Origin: Candidatus Amarolinea dominans
GTDB taxonomy: Bacteria; Chloroflexota; Anaerolineae; SSC4; Amarolineaceae
Direction: 5' to 3'
NCBI GenBank assembly: GCA_016719785.1
Contig: JADJYJ010000007.1
Span: forward strand, 186,001 to 250,000
Length of the DNA: 64,000 nucleotides
Position 1 is the stretch's first letter; every line of letters begins with the position of its first letter. The notes beneath the pieces were generated by a model. It was not told the DNA's origin and did not search any database. It worked only from the letters and a program-made list of their open reading frames with translations. A program made the translations under genes and the position numbers. Of the stretch, positions 29,300 to 37,184 are shown piece after piece.

Positions 29300-30285
29300 T
29301 GAAAGCGGGCGGTTACCGCCGCGCCCAAAATACCGGCATTGTCGCCAAGTTGCGACATGACGATTTTGACCCGGTTGGCATCTCGGCGCTGTGTAAAATG
29401 CTGGTAAGCCACACGACGAATCGGCGGTAGAAAGTCTTCGCCCAGCGCCTCGATGACGCCGCCGCCCAATACGATGAGCTCAGGATCCATGAAGTTGACC
29501 AGGCTGGCAATGTGCAGCCCCAGGTAGTGCTGCACTCGACTCAGCACCTCGACAGTCAATGTATCGTTGGCCTTCCACGCCTGCGCCAGCGCGCCGCTGC
29601 TGAGCCGCTCAATGCCGCCTCCGGCCAGGGCATCGGCCAGCACCGTCTTGCGTCCTGATAGCACGGCCATGCGCAAACTCTGCACAATGGCGGTCCGACT
29701 GGCCAGGGCTTCGATGCAGCCGCGATTGCCACAGCCGCAAAATGGCCCATCGGCCAACACGATCATGTGTCCGATTTCACCGGCGGCATGACGTGCCCCG
29801 CTGCGGAGCTGTCCACCGATAATCAACCCACCACCGACGCCCGTGCCGACAAAAACACCGATGACATCACTGGCCCCGCGGCCAGCGCCATAGACGTACT
29901 CGCCCAGGGTGCCCACGTTGACATCGTTGTCCAGGAAGATCGGCAGGTCGAGTTGATCCCTCAGCATCTTGGCCAGCGCGACATTTTCCCACCCGTTCAG
30001 GTTGGGGGCCATCAGCACTGTGCCCGTGTCGGGGTCAATCGGCCCTGGGGCGCCGATGCCCACCGCGCGCACATCGCTGCGCGTGAGCTTGGCGCTGCCC
30101 AGCGCATCGTCCACCGTTTTCACGATGCGATCAATGACACTCTCCGTGCCCGCTTCCGGTTTCGTCTTGCGTTTGGCCTGACCCAAGATCTTGCCGTCGG
30201 CCGTGATGACCGCCGCCAGAATCTTGGTGCCTCCCAGATCCACACCCACCACCAGTTCGTTCGTCTTTTCGTTGTCCTTCGCCAT
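29287..30285 (-). CDS. ROK-family sugar kinase (glucokinase-like)
   Basis: The 332-residue protein shows the ATP-binding loop VVGVDLGGTKILAAV, the sugar-contact segment FLDNDVNVGTLGEY, catalytic Asp in that loop, FVGTGVGGGLIIGGQL, and the ROK zinc motif seen as GHMIVLADGPFCGCGNRGCIEA split over its His and three Cys. These features fit glucokinase-type ROK proteins that phosphorylate glucose or related hexoses. There is no N-terminal helix-turn-helix, so it is a kinase rather than a NagC/XylR repressor. A 10-bp tandem repeat lies 47-86 nt upstream and a 13-bp repeat covers its 3' end. Confidence 0.92.
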   Translation of the reverse strand: MAKDNEKTNELVVGVDLGGTKILAAVITADGKILGQAKRKTKPEAGTESVIDRIVKTVDDALGSAKLTRSDVRAVGIGAPGPIDPDTGTVLMAPNLNGWENVALAKMLRDQLDLPIFLDNDVNVGTLGEYVYGAGRGASDVIGVFVGTGVGGGLIIGGQLRSGARHAAGEIGHMIVLADGPFCGCGNRGCIEALASRTAIVQSLRMAVLSGRKTVLADALAGGGIERLSSGALAQAWKANDTLTVEVLSRVQHYLGLHIASLVNFMDPELIVLGGGVIEALGEDFLPPIRRVAYQHFTQRRDANRVKIVMSQLGDNAGILGAAVTARFHLNS

Positions 30286-30331
30286 GTCTGCGACTTTCCT
30301 CCCACGATTTCTTGTTCCGCCACCTTAATTA

Positions 30332-30371
30332 GAAACCGGTCGAAACCGGTCGAAGCCGGTTGAAGCCGGTT
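30332..30371. repeat. 10-bp tandem repeat, 4 copies, upstream of the ROK gene
   Basis: Two GAAACCGGTC units are followed by two GAAGCCGGTT units, each with the palindromic core ACCGGT or GCCGGT. The array lies 47-86 nt upstream of the ROK start codon and could affect promoter or leader spacing. Confidence 0.85.
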
Positions 30372-30399
30372 GGCGGGACACTCGCCATTCACGGATGGG

Positions 30400-30621
30400 T
30401 CAGGGCTGAGTTGGAGCCAGCGCCTGGCCCAAGAGCCGCACCGGCGCCGTTGCCACGGCAGGGCCAATCTCGCAGGGCTGTACCTGCCCCAGTTCGACCA
30501 TGAGATCGGCCAGCTCCACCGGCAAGTCCGCCACAATGATCTGACCATCAGCCGTCAGGTAGATCTCGGTCTCAGTGCTGAATGACAATGCCGGGGGCGC
30601 GGTCAGATTCGTAGTACTCAC
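30400..30621 (-). CDS. Small acidic protein of unknown function, end of the DUF1257/DUF2997 run
   Basis: A 73-residue protein with a GTG start and a good AGGAGA site 9 nt upstream. The start lies inside the 3' end of the DUF2997 gene, in a different frame, as expected for translational coupling. Its middle part (EIYLTADGQIIVADLPVELADLMVELG) looks like a beta hairpin plus an amphipathic helix, similar in plan to the neighbour DUF2997 protein (beta strand, Gly turn, then helix). I do not recognise a family. Its position suggests that it acts with DUF1257 and DUF2997. Confidence 0.6.
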   Translation of the reverse strand: MSTTNLTAPPALSFSTETEIYLTADGQIIVADLPVELADLMVELGQVQPCEIGPAVATAPVRLLGQALAPTQP

Positions 30622-30766
30622 CAGTTTTCTTCTCCTGATCTACCCGACCCAGGATTTCCAGCAATTGGGAAATGCTCTCGCACTGCGCGCCTTTGATCCC
30701 CTGGATGGTGTATTCAATCCGTCCATCCGGCAGGATCGTGATGGCAATTTCCTGTTTCTTAGGCAT
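30572..30766 (-). CDS. DUF2997 family protein
   Basis: The 64-residue protein (IAITILPDGRIEYTIQGIKG, then SISQLLEILGRVDQEKKTGEYY) matches the DUF2997 plan: a basic N-terminus, two strands with the IxxDGxIE turn, a central GxxCxxxSxxLE segment with one Cys, and an acidic Tyr-containing tail. The role is unknown. In cyanobacteria and other phyla DUF2997 genes neighbour DUF1257 (Ycf35-like) genes, exactly as here (the DUF1257 gene is 49 nt upstream). The conserved Cys might bind metal or form a thioester, which is speculation. Confidence 0.8.
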   Translation of the reverse strand: MPKKQEIAITILPDGRIEYTIQGIKGAQCESISQLLEILGRVDQEKKTGEYYESDRAPGIVIQH

Positions 30767-30815
30767 AAGTCGCTCCCTTGTCTACAGTCGAAGGCAGAAG
30801 CCGGCTGTTGACCTG

Positions 30816-31193
30816 TCAGGCCCAGCGCCGCACAACCAGGCGAATCGCCTTGTTGCGATCGGTGGCTTCTTCTACCAGGCTGAATCCTGCCTTGCCCACT
30901 TCATTCAGAACCTTGTGATAGGCGTAGCGCTGATTCAACTGCTGCAAAGTCTCCTGCTGGCTGGAGAGGCCCATGTTGTCGCCCAGGATTTCGTACACGC
31001 CTTCATCATTGCGGCGCAGACCGAAGCTGGTGAACATGCCGGCCGTGACAACCAGTTCGGCCGTGTGACTGGCGCCTGACCATTCGTGACGATAATTGGC
31101 GTTTTCCTGGTAGTTCAGTTTCAGGTCATCCAATGCGCGCTTGATCATCGTGAGATCGCGCAACTCCGTACGTATCTTGACGAACTTGGACAT
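30816..31193 (-). CDS. DUF1257 (Ycf35-like) protein
   Basis: The 125-residue protein opens SKFVKIRTELRDLTMIKRALDDL, the typical DUF1257 start, followed by a beta-rich central part (ELVVTAGMFTSFGLRRNDEGVYEILGD) and a helical end (QQLNQRYAYHKVLNEVGKAGFSLVEE). The homologous plastid gene is ycf35. Biochemical function is not established as far as I know. GGAGG lies 6 nt before the ATG. It belongs to a run with DUF2997 behind it and a radical SAM gene in front (54 nt). Confidence 0.88.
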   Translation of the reverse strand: MSKFVKIRTELRDLTMIKRALDDLKLNYQENANYRHEWSGASHTAELVVTAGMFTSFGLRRNDEGVYEILGDNMGLSSQQETLQQLNQRYAYHKVLNEVGKAGFSLVEEATDRNKAIRLVVRRWA

Positions 31194-31247
31194 GATAAAC
31201 CTCCGTTCGCAATCCTACTTTCATTCGCTTCGTGGACTCACTTGGCC

Positions 31248-32102
31248 TCAGACAGTCAGCCTGAGCTGCAGCGCCTGGGCCAGGTTTTGGGCCTGCTCAA
31301 TCTCAGCCGTGCTGAGGAACGCCGCCAGGCTGCCACGCGCCTGCGCCGGCGGGAAGTATTGGGTGAGCAGGCTCACCGTGACCTGGGGGACAGCGGTGGC
31401 AAGCCAGCGCAACACCGGTTCGGTGCAACAGTCGAAATGCCCGGGCATCAGCAGATGCCGAACCATCACCGGGCTGCGGGCCGCGACCCAGGCAATGGCG
31501 CCTGTCACCACGGCCCAATAGTCAGGCATACCGCCCAGTTCCAGGCCGCAGCGGTCATTGCCAAACTTCAAGTCGGGCAGATAGAGCGCCACAACGCCAT
31601 CGAGCAGCGCCAGCGCCTCTGGCGTCTGGTAGAAATTCGAGTTCCAGACCACCGGCGGCGCGTTATTGGCATCATGGCCGAGCAGCGCCAGCGTTTCCAA
31701 CACAAACGGCAGATGCGGCAGCGGGTCGCCGCCCACGAATTCGAGCGTGCGCGCCCCCTGCGCCACGCGTCGCCGCACGGCGGCCGCCAGTTGACCCGGC
31801 GTCGCTTCCACGCCGTACTGCGGTCGAAAGGCAAAGCGCGCCGCCGTGCAAAAGGTGCAGGTCGCCGTACAGCCGGAGAAGAACACTGCATGGGCCGGCC
31901 GGATGGCCTCTTCCTCGCCCATGTGCAGCATCTCACTGGCAATGAACGTGCGGGTATCAACCCGGCAGACCCCGCGGCCTGTGACGCGGGTTTCACCACA
32001 GCGGTGCGGGCACAACTGGCAATTGTCAAGGTGCGTGCGTGCCTGCGCCGCCCGCGCGGTCAACGATGCGGAGTCGAGGCTAGGCGCCGTGCCCATTTCC
32101 AC
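31248..32102 (-). CDS. Radical SAM enzyme, PflX-like (pyruvate-formate-lyase-activating-enzyme-related)
   Basis: The 284-residue protein has an N-terminal Cys motif, NCQLCPHRCGETRVTGRGVC, and the radical SAM cluster motif in FSGCTATCTFCTAARF (CxxxCxxC). TLEFVGGDPLPHLPFVLETL matches the GGDP/GGEP SAM-binding motif. This is the PflX branch, related to glycyl-radical-enzyme activases, but no glycyl radical enzyme is nearby, and PflX-type proteins have no settled substrate. It overlaps the upstream Rpn nuclease gene by 23 nt, so the two are translationally coupled. Enzyme class is firm, target unknown. Confidence 0.88.
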   Translation of the reverse strand: MEMGTAPSLDSASLTARAAQARTHLDNCQLCPHRCGETRVTGRGVCRVDTRTFIASEMLHMGEEEAIRPAHAVFFSGCTATCTFCTAARFAFRPQYGVEATPGQLAAAVRRRVAQGARTLEFVGGDPLPHLPFVLETLALLGHDANNAPPVVWNSNFYQTPEALALLDGVVALYLPDLKFGNDRCGLELGGMPDYWAVVTGAIAWVAARSPVMVRHLLMPGHFDCCTEPVLRWLATAVPQVTVSLLTQYFPPAQARGSLAAFLSTAEIEQAQNLAQALQLRLTV

Positions 32103-33081
32103 GTTTACCTGGCAACAGATCGGTCAAGCTCTCGGCTTCATAGGCAAATCGGTACCACTTCAGCAGTTCCTCTTCACTGGCAATGTTCATGATGGTATCA
32201 TGCAATTCGTCTGGAATCGGCTGATCGCCAAAGCGCATGGACACCAGATAGAGCAGGCCCCGTTTCTCGCCCTCAGTAATTCCCGCCGCGCGTCCTTTTT
32301 CAAGGCCTTCTACGCGTCCTGCTGCGCGTCCTTCTGCCTTCGCCTCGCGGATCATACGCTCGCGTTCCTCTTGCTTCCACGCTGCAACGATGTCCTCTAA
32401 CTCCTTCTCGATCCGTGGATCCGTACTTAGCATCATCTCTAACCTCCGTTGCTCAACTTCTGCTAACGGCAGATACTTGTTGACACACATCGCCAGGACG
32501 CTCCGTCGCGTCTGACTCGGTTCGTGTTGTAGAATCCCCCGCAGGCAGGATAATTTCCAGGCAATACGGTTTATGCCTTGCGGTGGTTGCATCAGGGCTG
32601 CCAACGCATATGCCAGGGGATTGGTACGGTTGATGTACACTTCGCCCTGCAAATCCGGCAGCCCCACGCAGTCGAAAGTAAATTCCAGGTACTTGCGGCC
32701 AAACACACCCTCTTCGTAGATTTCTCTCACAAGGCCGCCGCTTCCGCTGGTGAGGTAGATCGCGATGGGAATGACGCGGCGTTGAAGATGTAACCGTATC
32801 CAGGCGTAGTAACGCCACATGCGCTGGCGAAACGCCTGGCGATGCTGCCGTTCGATTTCGATGTGAATGTACAGCAGTTCTGGCTCGTCTCCCAACGCCT
32901 CAACCTCGGCCATCAAGTCCGCTTCTTGAGATTCGCCCAGATCGAGGTTGAGCCATTGCTCCTTGTCCCACCATTTGACGGTATCCAAGTGCAGCCGTGT
33001 CTTGATATCCGGGAAGAAAAGATCCAGGAATTCGGCCAGGAACGCCCGCAGAAGCGTCTTGAAAAATTGATCGTGTTCCAT
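32080..33081 (-). CDS. Rpn/YhgA-like PD-(D/E)XK nuclease family protein
   Basis: The 333-residue protein begins MEHDQFFKTLLRAFLAEFLDLFFPD, then carries GESQEADLMAEVEAL and LLYIHIEIERQHRQAFRQRMWRY, which hold the Asp and Glu-x-Glu/Lys positions of the PD-(D/E)XK fold. The C-terminal part is a coiled-coil region with Gly/Arg/Glu repeats (RAAGRVEGLEKGRAAGITEGEK), common in this family (often annotated as recombination-promoting nuclease or putative transposase, DUF4351-like end). It sits inside the AAA-SNF2 run with 5 nt to the Cys-rich gene and a 23-nt overlap into the radical SAM gene. Members are often mobile, so it may be an insertion into an older operon. Confidence 0.8.
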   Translation of the reverse strand: MEHDQFFKTLLRAFLAEFLDLFFPDIKTRLHLDTVKWWDKEQWLNLDLGESQEADLMAEVEALGDEPELLYIHIEIERQHRQAFRQRMWRYYAWIRLHLQRRVIPIAIYLTSGSGGLVREIYEEGVFGRKYLEFTFDCVGLPDLQGEVYINRTNPLAYALAALMQPPQGINRIAWKLSCLRGILQHEPSQTRRSVLAMCVNKYLPLAEVEQRRLEMMLSTDPRIEKELEDIVAAWKQEERERMIREAKAEGRAAGRVEGLEKGRAAGITEGEKRGLLYLVSMRFGDQPIPDELHDTIMNIASEEELLKWYRFAYEAESLTDLLPGKRGNGHGA

Positions 33082-33086
33082 TCAGT

Positions 33087-35153
33087 TCATCCAAGAAGAC
33101 GACGTCCCCACCTGATCAGCGATTCCAGCCCCTTGACATGAGATGTATGCACCACCTTGCCGTCGTGTCTCACGACGAGCGTCATTTGTCCCATCAGCCG
33201 CGTGCCGAAATAGACGGTGTGGGCGCGATTGCTGGCTGAACGCCAGGTGTAGGCCGTTGCCAGGGCTGCCACATCTGGATCGTGAGCCACCGGTTCCTGC
33301 GCCAGGTTGATCGGGTCCGCATCCTCCAACTGTTGACATGTGGCACAAACGTTGTTGTCCAGGTTGATACAATCGGGGCAATAAGCCATGTTGCACACGA
33401 CACAGAACTTCTGGTGGGCATGACACACCGTGGCGCCGCAGACCGGACAGGCAAAGCTGTGGGCAACGCATACGGTCTTTCCATCCATGTGGCAGCGGTC
33501 GCTGTGACGCTGACAGTGCAACCGCCCACACAGGCTGCACCGTTCCCGGTGATCTGCACAGACCATTGTACCACATTCTGCGCAACCTTGCAGACATGAA
33601 GTACACTGTGTGACGCCGCACACCGCGCAGGTCGTCAGCGAGGCGGTTTTCATGCCGCAGTGCGGGCAGGGCGCCACGCAGCGTTTGCACACCGCGCCCC
33701 CGTTGACCGGATCCGCCAGCAGATGGGGTCGGCAGAAGACCTTGCCGCAGGCATAGCAAGAATCGGTGCAACCCCGGCAGAAAACCTGACCGCAGAAGTC
33801 GCAGAGGGCCGTCTGCGCGCTGGGGCGCTGACAGTGAGGGCAGGTGAGCGCGCAATTGGCGCAGAGCAGCGTTCCCGGCGCGAGATAATCGGCTACCAGG
33901 TGAGTCTTGCACTGCTGCACCCCGCACTGCGCGCAGGTGTCCTGGCAGGCAAAGCAGGTGGTCTCCTGGCAAATGGGACAGCGCGCTGTGTGTTCCTGAC
34001 ACGCCCACTGACCGCAGGCCGGGCAGGTGACGGCGCAGTCCTGGCAGAGCAATTCCTTGCAAACGGTACAGCCCTGCACGCCGCATTCCAGGCAGATGTC
34101 TCTGGCGCAGGCGTGGCAATGGGTCAGGCAGGCGGGGCAACTGACATGCTCGTGCGCGCAAACGCCTACCACGGCCGTCTCTGTATCGCAGGCATGACAG
34201 ACAGGCAGGGTCAACTTGCCGGTGTAGAGGTTACGCGTCAGCGGCAGCTTCAGTGTGGTGTCGCCCGCCCGGCTGCGCAAGCTCAGGCTCTGTTCCCACG
34301 TGGGCTGCGCCACCTGCGCCAGGCTGAACAGCGTCACCGCCACGCGCAGCCGATGATTCTCAAGCTCTTCCGCAATTTTGCGTTGCAAATCGGACCGTAA
34401 CGCCTGGCGCTGATTGGCGGCATAGTCGGGATCATCGCCGCGCTCCTGGATCTCCAGCGCCTGCTGTTCATAGTAGTTGACCAGGCGTGAGAGGATGGCA
34501 TGTAAGCGCGGCAAAATGTCCTGCTCGACCTCACCGCACTGCTGATCGGCATGAAAGAGCGCCAACTTCTGTGCCTGCTGCGCCAACTCGATCAGCCCTT
34601 CCATCTTGGGCGCGGTCACCTCAGCGCCGGCCCGCGTCGCTTGCGCCAATAGGTCGTCCATGTTGGGCGCCGGGTTGCCATCCTCGTCCATCGCTACCGA
34701 GAAGACCTCCTCGCGCTTGTCATCCGCCCGGTAACTGATGTGAAAATTGAACTGAAACAGGTAGCGCCAGCCGTTCTTGCCCGCGCTGTGGGTCAGGTCG
34801 CAAGCCGAAAGGGTCAGTTCGCCGGGCAGGCGGCTCACTGCCAGCTCAGGGAAATGGGTTGGCAGCGTTTCGCGCGCCATCGAACCGTGATTGGCGATGT
34901 AGGTCATCATGCGGTCGAACACACGGCTGCCATAGGCTACCAGGTCATGATAGGGCGACAGCTCTGCGGTCGAAAAAACCAGGCTAAGGGTTGGCTTATC
35001 GAAATGAGCCGCCAGGTCCGGCGTCAACTCCACCGTCAAGGCGGTGCTGCCATTGGTCTGTACGGTGGCGCCAAACAGGCGGAAAAACTCCAGCGCGAGT
35101 TGGCGCAGAGGTGAATCGGCCGGGGTTTGGGTGGTTGCCTTCTTGCGTGCCAT
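33087..35153 (-). CDS. Protein with a ~300-residue alpha/beta N-terminus and about 25 CxxC pairs, unknown function
   Basis: The 688-residue protein has an N-terminal domain with no family I recognise (about 1-300; FFRLFGATVQTNGS, FNFHISYRADDKREEVFSVAM). Then comes a remarkable run of CxxC pairs over about 310-605 (for example CPACLTHCHAC, CPHCGMKTASLTTCAVC), spaced 8-12 residues with many His, so probably a string of zinc ribbons or a metal-rich scaffold. A small mixed C-terminal domain follows (VYFGTRLMGQMTLVVRHDGK). I start at ATG 35153 because longer starts would overlap the SNF2 gene's coding 3' end; no strong ribosome site is seen. It lies between the SNF2 gene and the Rpn gene. Confidence 0.75.
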   Translation of the reverse strand: MARKKATTQTPADSPLRQLALEFFRLFGATVQTNGSTALTVELTPDLAAHFDKPTLSLVFSTAELSPYHDLVAYGSRVFDRMMTYIANHGSMARETLPTHFPELAVSRLPGELTLSACDLTHSAGKNGWRYLFQFNFHISYRADDKREEVFSVAMDEDGNPAPNMDDLLAQATRAGAEVTAPKMEGLIELAQQAQKLALFHADQQCGEVEQDILPRLHAILSRLVNYYEQQALEIQERGDDPDYAANQRQALRSDLQRKIAEELENHRLRVAVTLFSLAQVAQPTWEQSLSLRSRAGDTTLKLPLTRNLYTGKLTLPVCHACDTETAVVGVCAHEHVSCPACLTHCHACARDICLECGVQGCTVCKELLCQDCAVTCPACGQWACQEHTARCPICQETTCFACQDTCAQCGVQQCKTHLVADYLAPGTLLCANCALTCPHCQRPSAQTALCDFCGQVFCRGCTDSCYACGKVFCRPHLLADPVNGGAVCKRCVAPCPHCGMKTASLTTCAVCGVTQCTSCLQGCAECGTMVCADHRERCSLCGRLHCQRHSDRCHMDGKTVCVAHSFACPVCGATVCHAHQKFCVVCNMAYCPDCINLDNNVCATCQQLEDADPINLAQEPVAHDPDVAALATAYTWRSASNRAHTVYFGTRLMGQMTLVVRHDGKVVHTSHVKGLESLIRWGRRLLG

Positions 35154-35232
35154 CAGCTTGAGCGATCCAGCGGAAATTCCAGGGGCCGCGCAGGGTCGCG
35201 GCCGGGCAGGTTGCGCGGCGTCGTCTGCATCC

Positions 35233-37164
35233 TCAGTTCTCCAACCAGGTGTTGAGGAGATCGTTCGATTGTCGAATGTGGTCGAACTCGCGGCGGGCGC
35301 GATCAATCGCGCTGCCAATCGCGCCCATGCGTGTGGTCAGATCATTCTCGCTGCGGCTGCCTTGCCAGGCCTCGCGCACCAGGTCCTCGAAGCTCTTGCG
35401 GGCGTCGAGCGTGCCCAGGATCAGGTCCAGCTCGCCGATGACCAGCTCGAACATGCGAATCTTGTAGGCCAGCAGGTCGAGGATGTGCGATTCGACCGTT
35501 TCGTTGCTGGACAGGTTGAAAATACTGACCTCGTGCCGTTGACCCAGGCGGTGCAGGCGACCGATACGCTGCTCGACGCGCATTGGGTTCCAGGGCAGGT
35601 CATAGTTGATGAGTTGATGGCAAAATTGCAGATTGCGCCCCTCGGCTCCCGATTCGGTGCTGACCAGCACGCGCGCGTCTTTCGCGAAGGCGCGCACCGC
35701 GTCCTCTTTCTGAAAAACGTTCATGCCGCCATGAAATGCCACGGTGGCAATGTCCCAGGCGCGCAACTGACTGACGATCTGCTCCAGCGTGTGCCGATAC
35801 TCGGTAAAGATCAGGAACTTGCCCGGAAAGCGCCCCAGGATCTCGCGCACGGCGCTCAGCTTGCGACTCTCGCCAATGGACTGCGCCAGGGCCAGGAACG
35901 CGGCCAGGCGCCGGCGCGTCGCCTCCGGATATTGGGTGTCGGCTACCAGCTTTTGCAGGGTGCCGGCCACCGCCTGCGGGCTGCTGCACAGCTCGCGCTG
36001 CAACGTGAGCAGCACCAGGCGCAGGTGTTTGCTATTGCCTACCTGCTCGAATTCATCGCGAATGTACTGCGTGACCTGCCGGTACAGATTGAGTTCAGGC
36101 TCGGAGAGGTTCAGATGATAGACGGCCGCGCGGCGGGCGGGCAGATGCACGGTCACTTTGCTGCGCTGATTGCGGATCATGACATCGTTGAGCAGGCGTC
36201 GCAGCGCCGGCGCGTTGCGGGGCTGGCGCCCATCGCTTTGATCGAAATACTGGCGCCGGAAACCGCGCACCGTGCCCAGGTGCCCCGGCGACAGAATCGT
36301 CACCAGGCTGTACAGCTCGGTCAGGTCGTTCTGCACCGGCGTGGCAGTCAGCATCAGCACATAGCGCTTGCGAATCTGGTTGACAAACCGCCAGGCCACC
36401 GTGCTGCGATTCTTCAGCTTGTGCGCTTCATCCACAATCAGCAGGTCGTAGTCACGTTTCAGCAGATGCTCGGCGCGGTTGGCCTGCTTGGCCGTGTCCA
36501 GGGAGACGATCCAACGCCCCGCGCTGGCGCCTGCCACCGCGGCCCAGTCGGCCGCGGCATCGAGGACCGTGAATGGCTCGCGGAACTTGCTCTCCAACTC
36601 CTCGCGCCATTGCTCGGTGAGCGACGCCGGCGTCAGCACCAGGATGGTCTGCGCCAGCCCGCGCTCGATCAACTCCTTCATGATGATGCCGGCTTCGATG
36701 GTCTTGCCCAGGCCGACCTCATCGGCCAGCAGGGCGCGGCCGCGCATGTCGCGCAGGGCGCGGCGGGCTGTGTCCAACTGATGATCGTAGTGATCCACCG
36801 CGATATCTTCCAGGCAGATCAACTCGTCGAAGCCACGCGACAGGTGCAGCATCTCGGCGCGCAGGCGTAAGTGAAACAGATCGAGACCGGCCGGCTCCTG
36901 CTGGCGCAGGAAGCGCGCCATGTCCCTGTGTCCTTCGATGACGCGCGGACGCAACTGCACGCCGAGCGCCTCGATGGCGCTGACCAACTGCGTCTGGCGG
37001 TTGTAGCGATGCCCGCAGCGGAAACATTCCAGTGCGGTCTCTTCATCGAGCCAGCCGCACGCGGGGCAGCGCTTACCCAAAACCACGTCATCGGCCGCGG
37101 AGCGGCGCTTCTTGGGGGCCTGCACTTCAGCCGGAATCTCCAGCCATTCGAATCGTTCAAGCAT
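35233..37164 (-). CDS. RapA/SNF2-family DNA translocase with N-terminal zinc ribbon
   Basis: The 643-residue protein has a zinc ribbon near the N-terminus (RCPACGWLDEETALECFRCG), a SNF2 ATPase core with Walker A LADEVGLGKTIEAGI, LIVDEAHKLKNR (DEAH box) and LMLTATPVQND (motif III), and a helicase C domain with STESGAEGRNLQF and RVEQRIGRLHRLGQ (motifs V and VI). It moves on double-stranded DNA without unwinding it. The order of motifs and the end (IFNLSSNETVESHILDLL) fit the RapA/DISARM-DrmD-like branch. It starts 20 nt behind the Ycf46-like AAA gene. It could remodel a DNA-bound complex; the partner is unknown. Confidence 0.9.
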   Translation of the reverse strand: MLERFEWLEIPAEVQAPKKRRSAADDVVLGKRCPACGWLDEETALECFRCGHRYNRQTQLVSAIEALGVQLRPRVIEGHRDMARFLRQQEPAGLDLFHLRLRAEMLHLSRGFDELICLEDIAVDHYDHQLDTARRALRDMRGRALLADEVGLGKTIEAGIIMKELIERGLAQTILVLTPASLTEQWREELESKFREPFTVLDAAADWAAVAGASAGRWIVSLDTAKQANRAEHLLKRDYDLLIVDEAHKLKNRSTVAWRFVNQIRKRYVLMLTATPVQNDLTELYSLVTILSPGHLGTVRGFRRQYFDQSDGRQPRNAPALRRLLNDVMIRNQRSKVTVHLPARRAAVYHLNLSEPELNLYRQVTQYIRDEFEQVGNSKHLRLVLLTLQRELCSSPQAVAGTLQKLVADTQYPEATRRRLAAFLALAQSIGESRKLSAVREILGRFPGKFLIFTEYRHTLEQIVSQLRAWDIATVAFHGGMNVFQKEDAVRAFAKDARVLVSTESGAEGRNLQFCHQLINYDLPWNPMRVEQRIGRLHRLGQRHEVSIFNLSSNETVESHILDLLAYKIRMFELVIGELDLILGTLDARKSFEDLVREAWQGSRSENDLTTRMGAIGSAIDRARREFDHIRQSNDLLNTWLEN

Positions 37165-37184
37165 AAAATCTGTTCATCGCTCGT

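Noticed and set aside
33082..34161. Second minus frame with many Arg/Leu/Pro residues inside the CxxC gene
   Set aside because: It is an alternate-frame reading of the CxxC repeats; the Cys-rich frame has regular spacing and normal starts.
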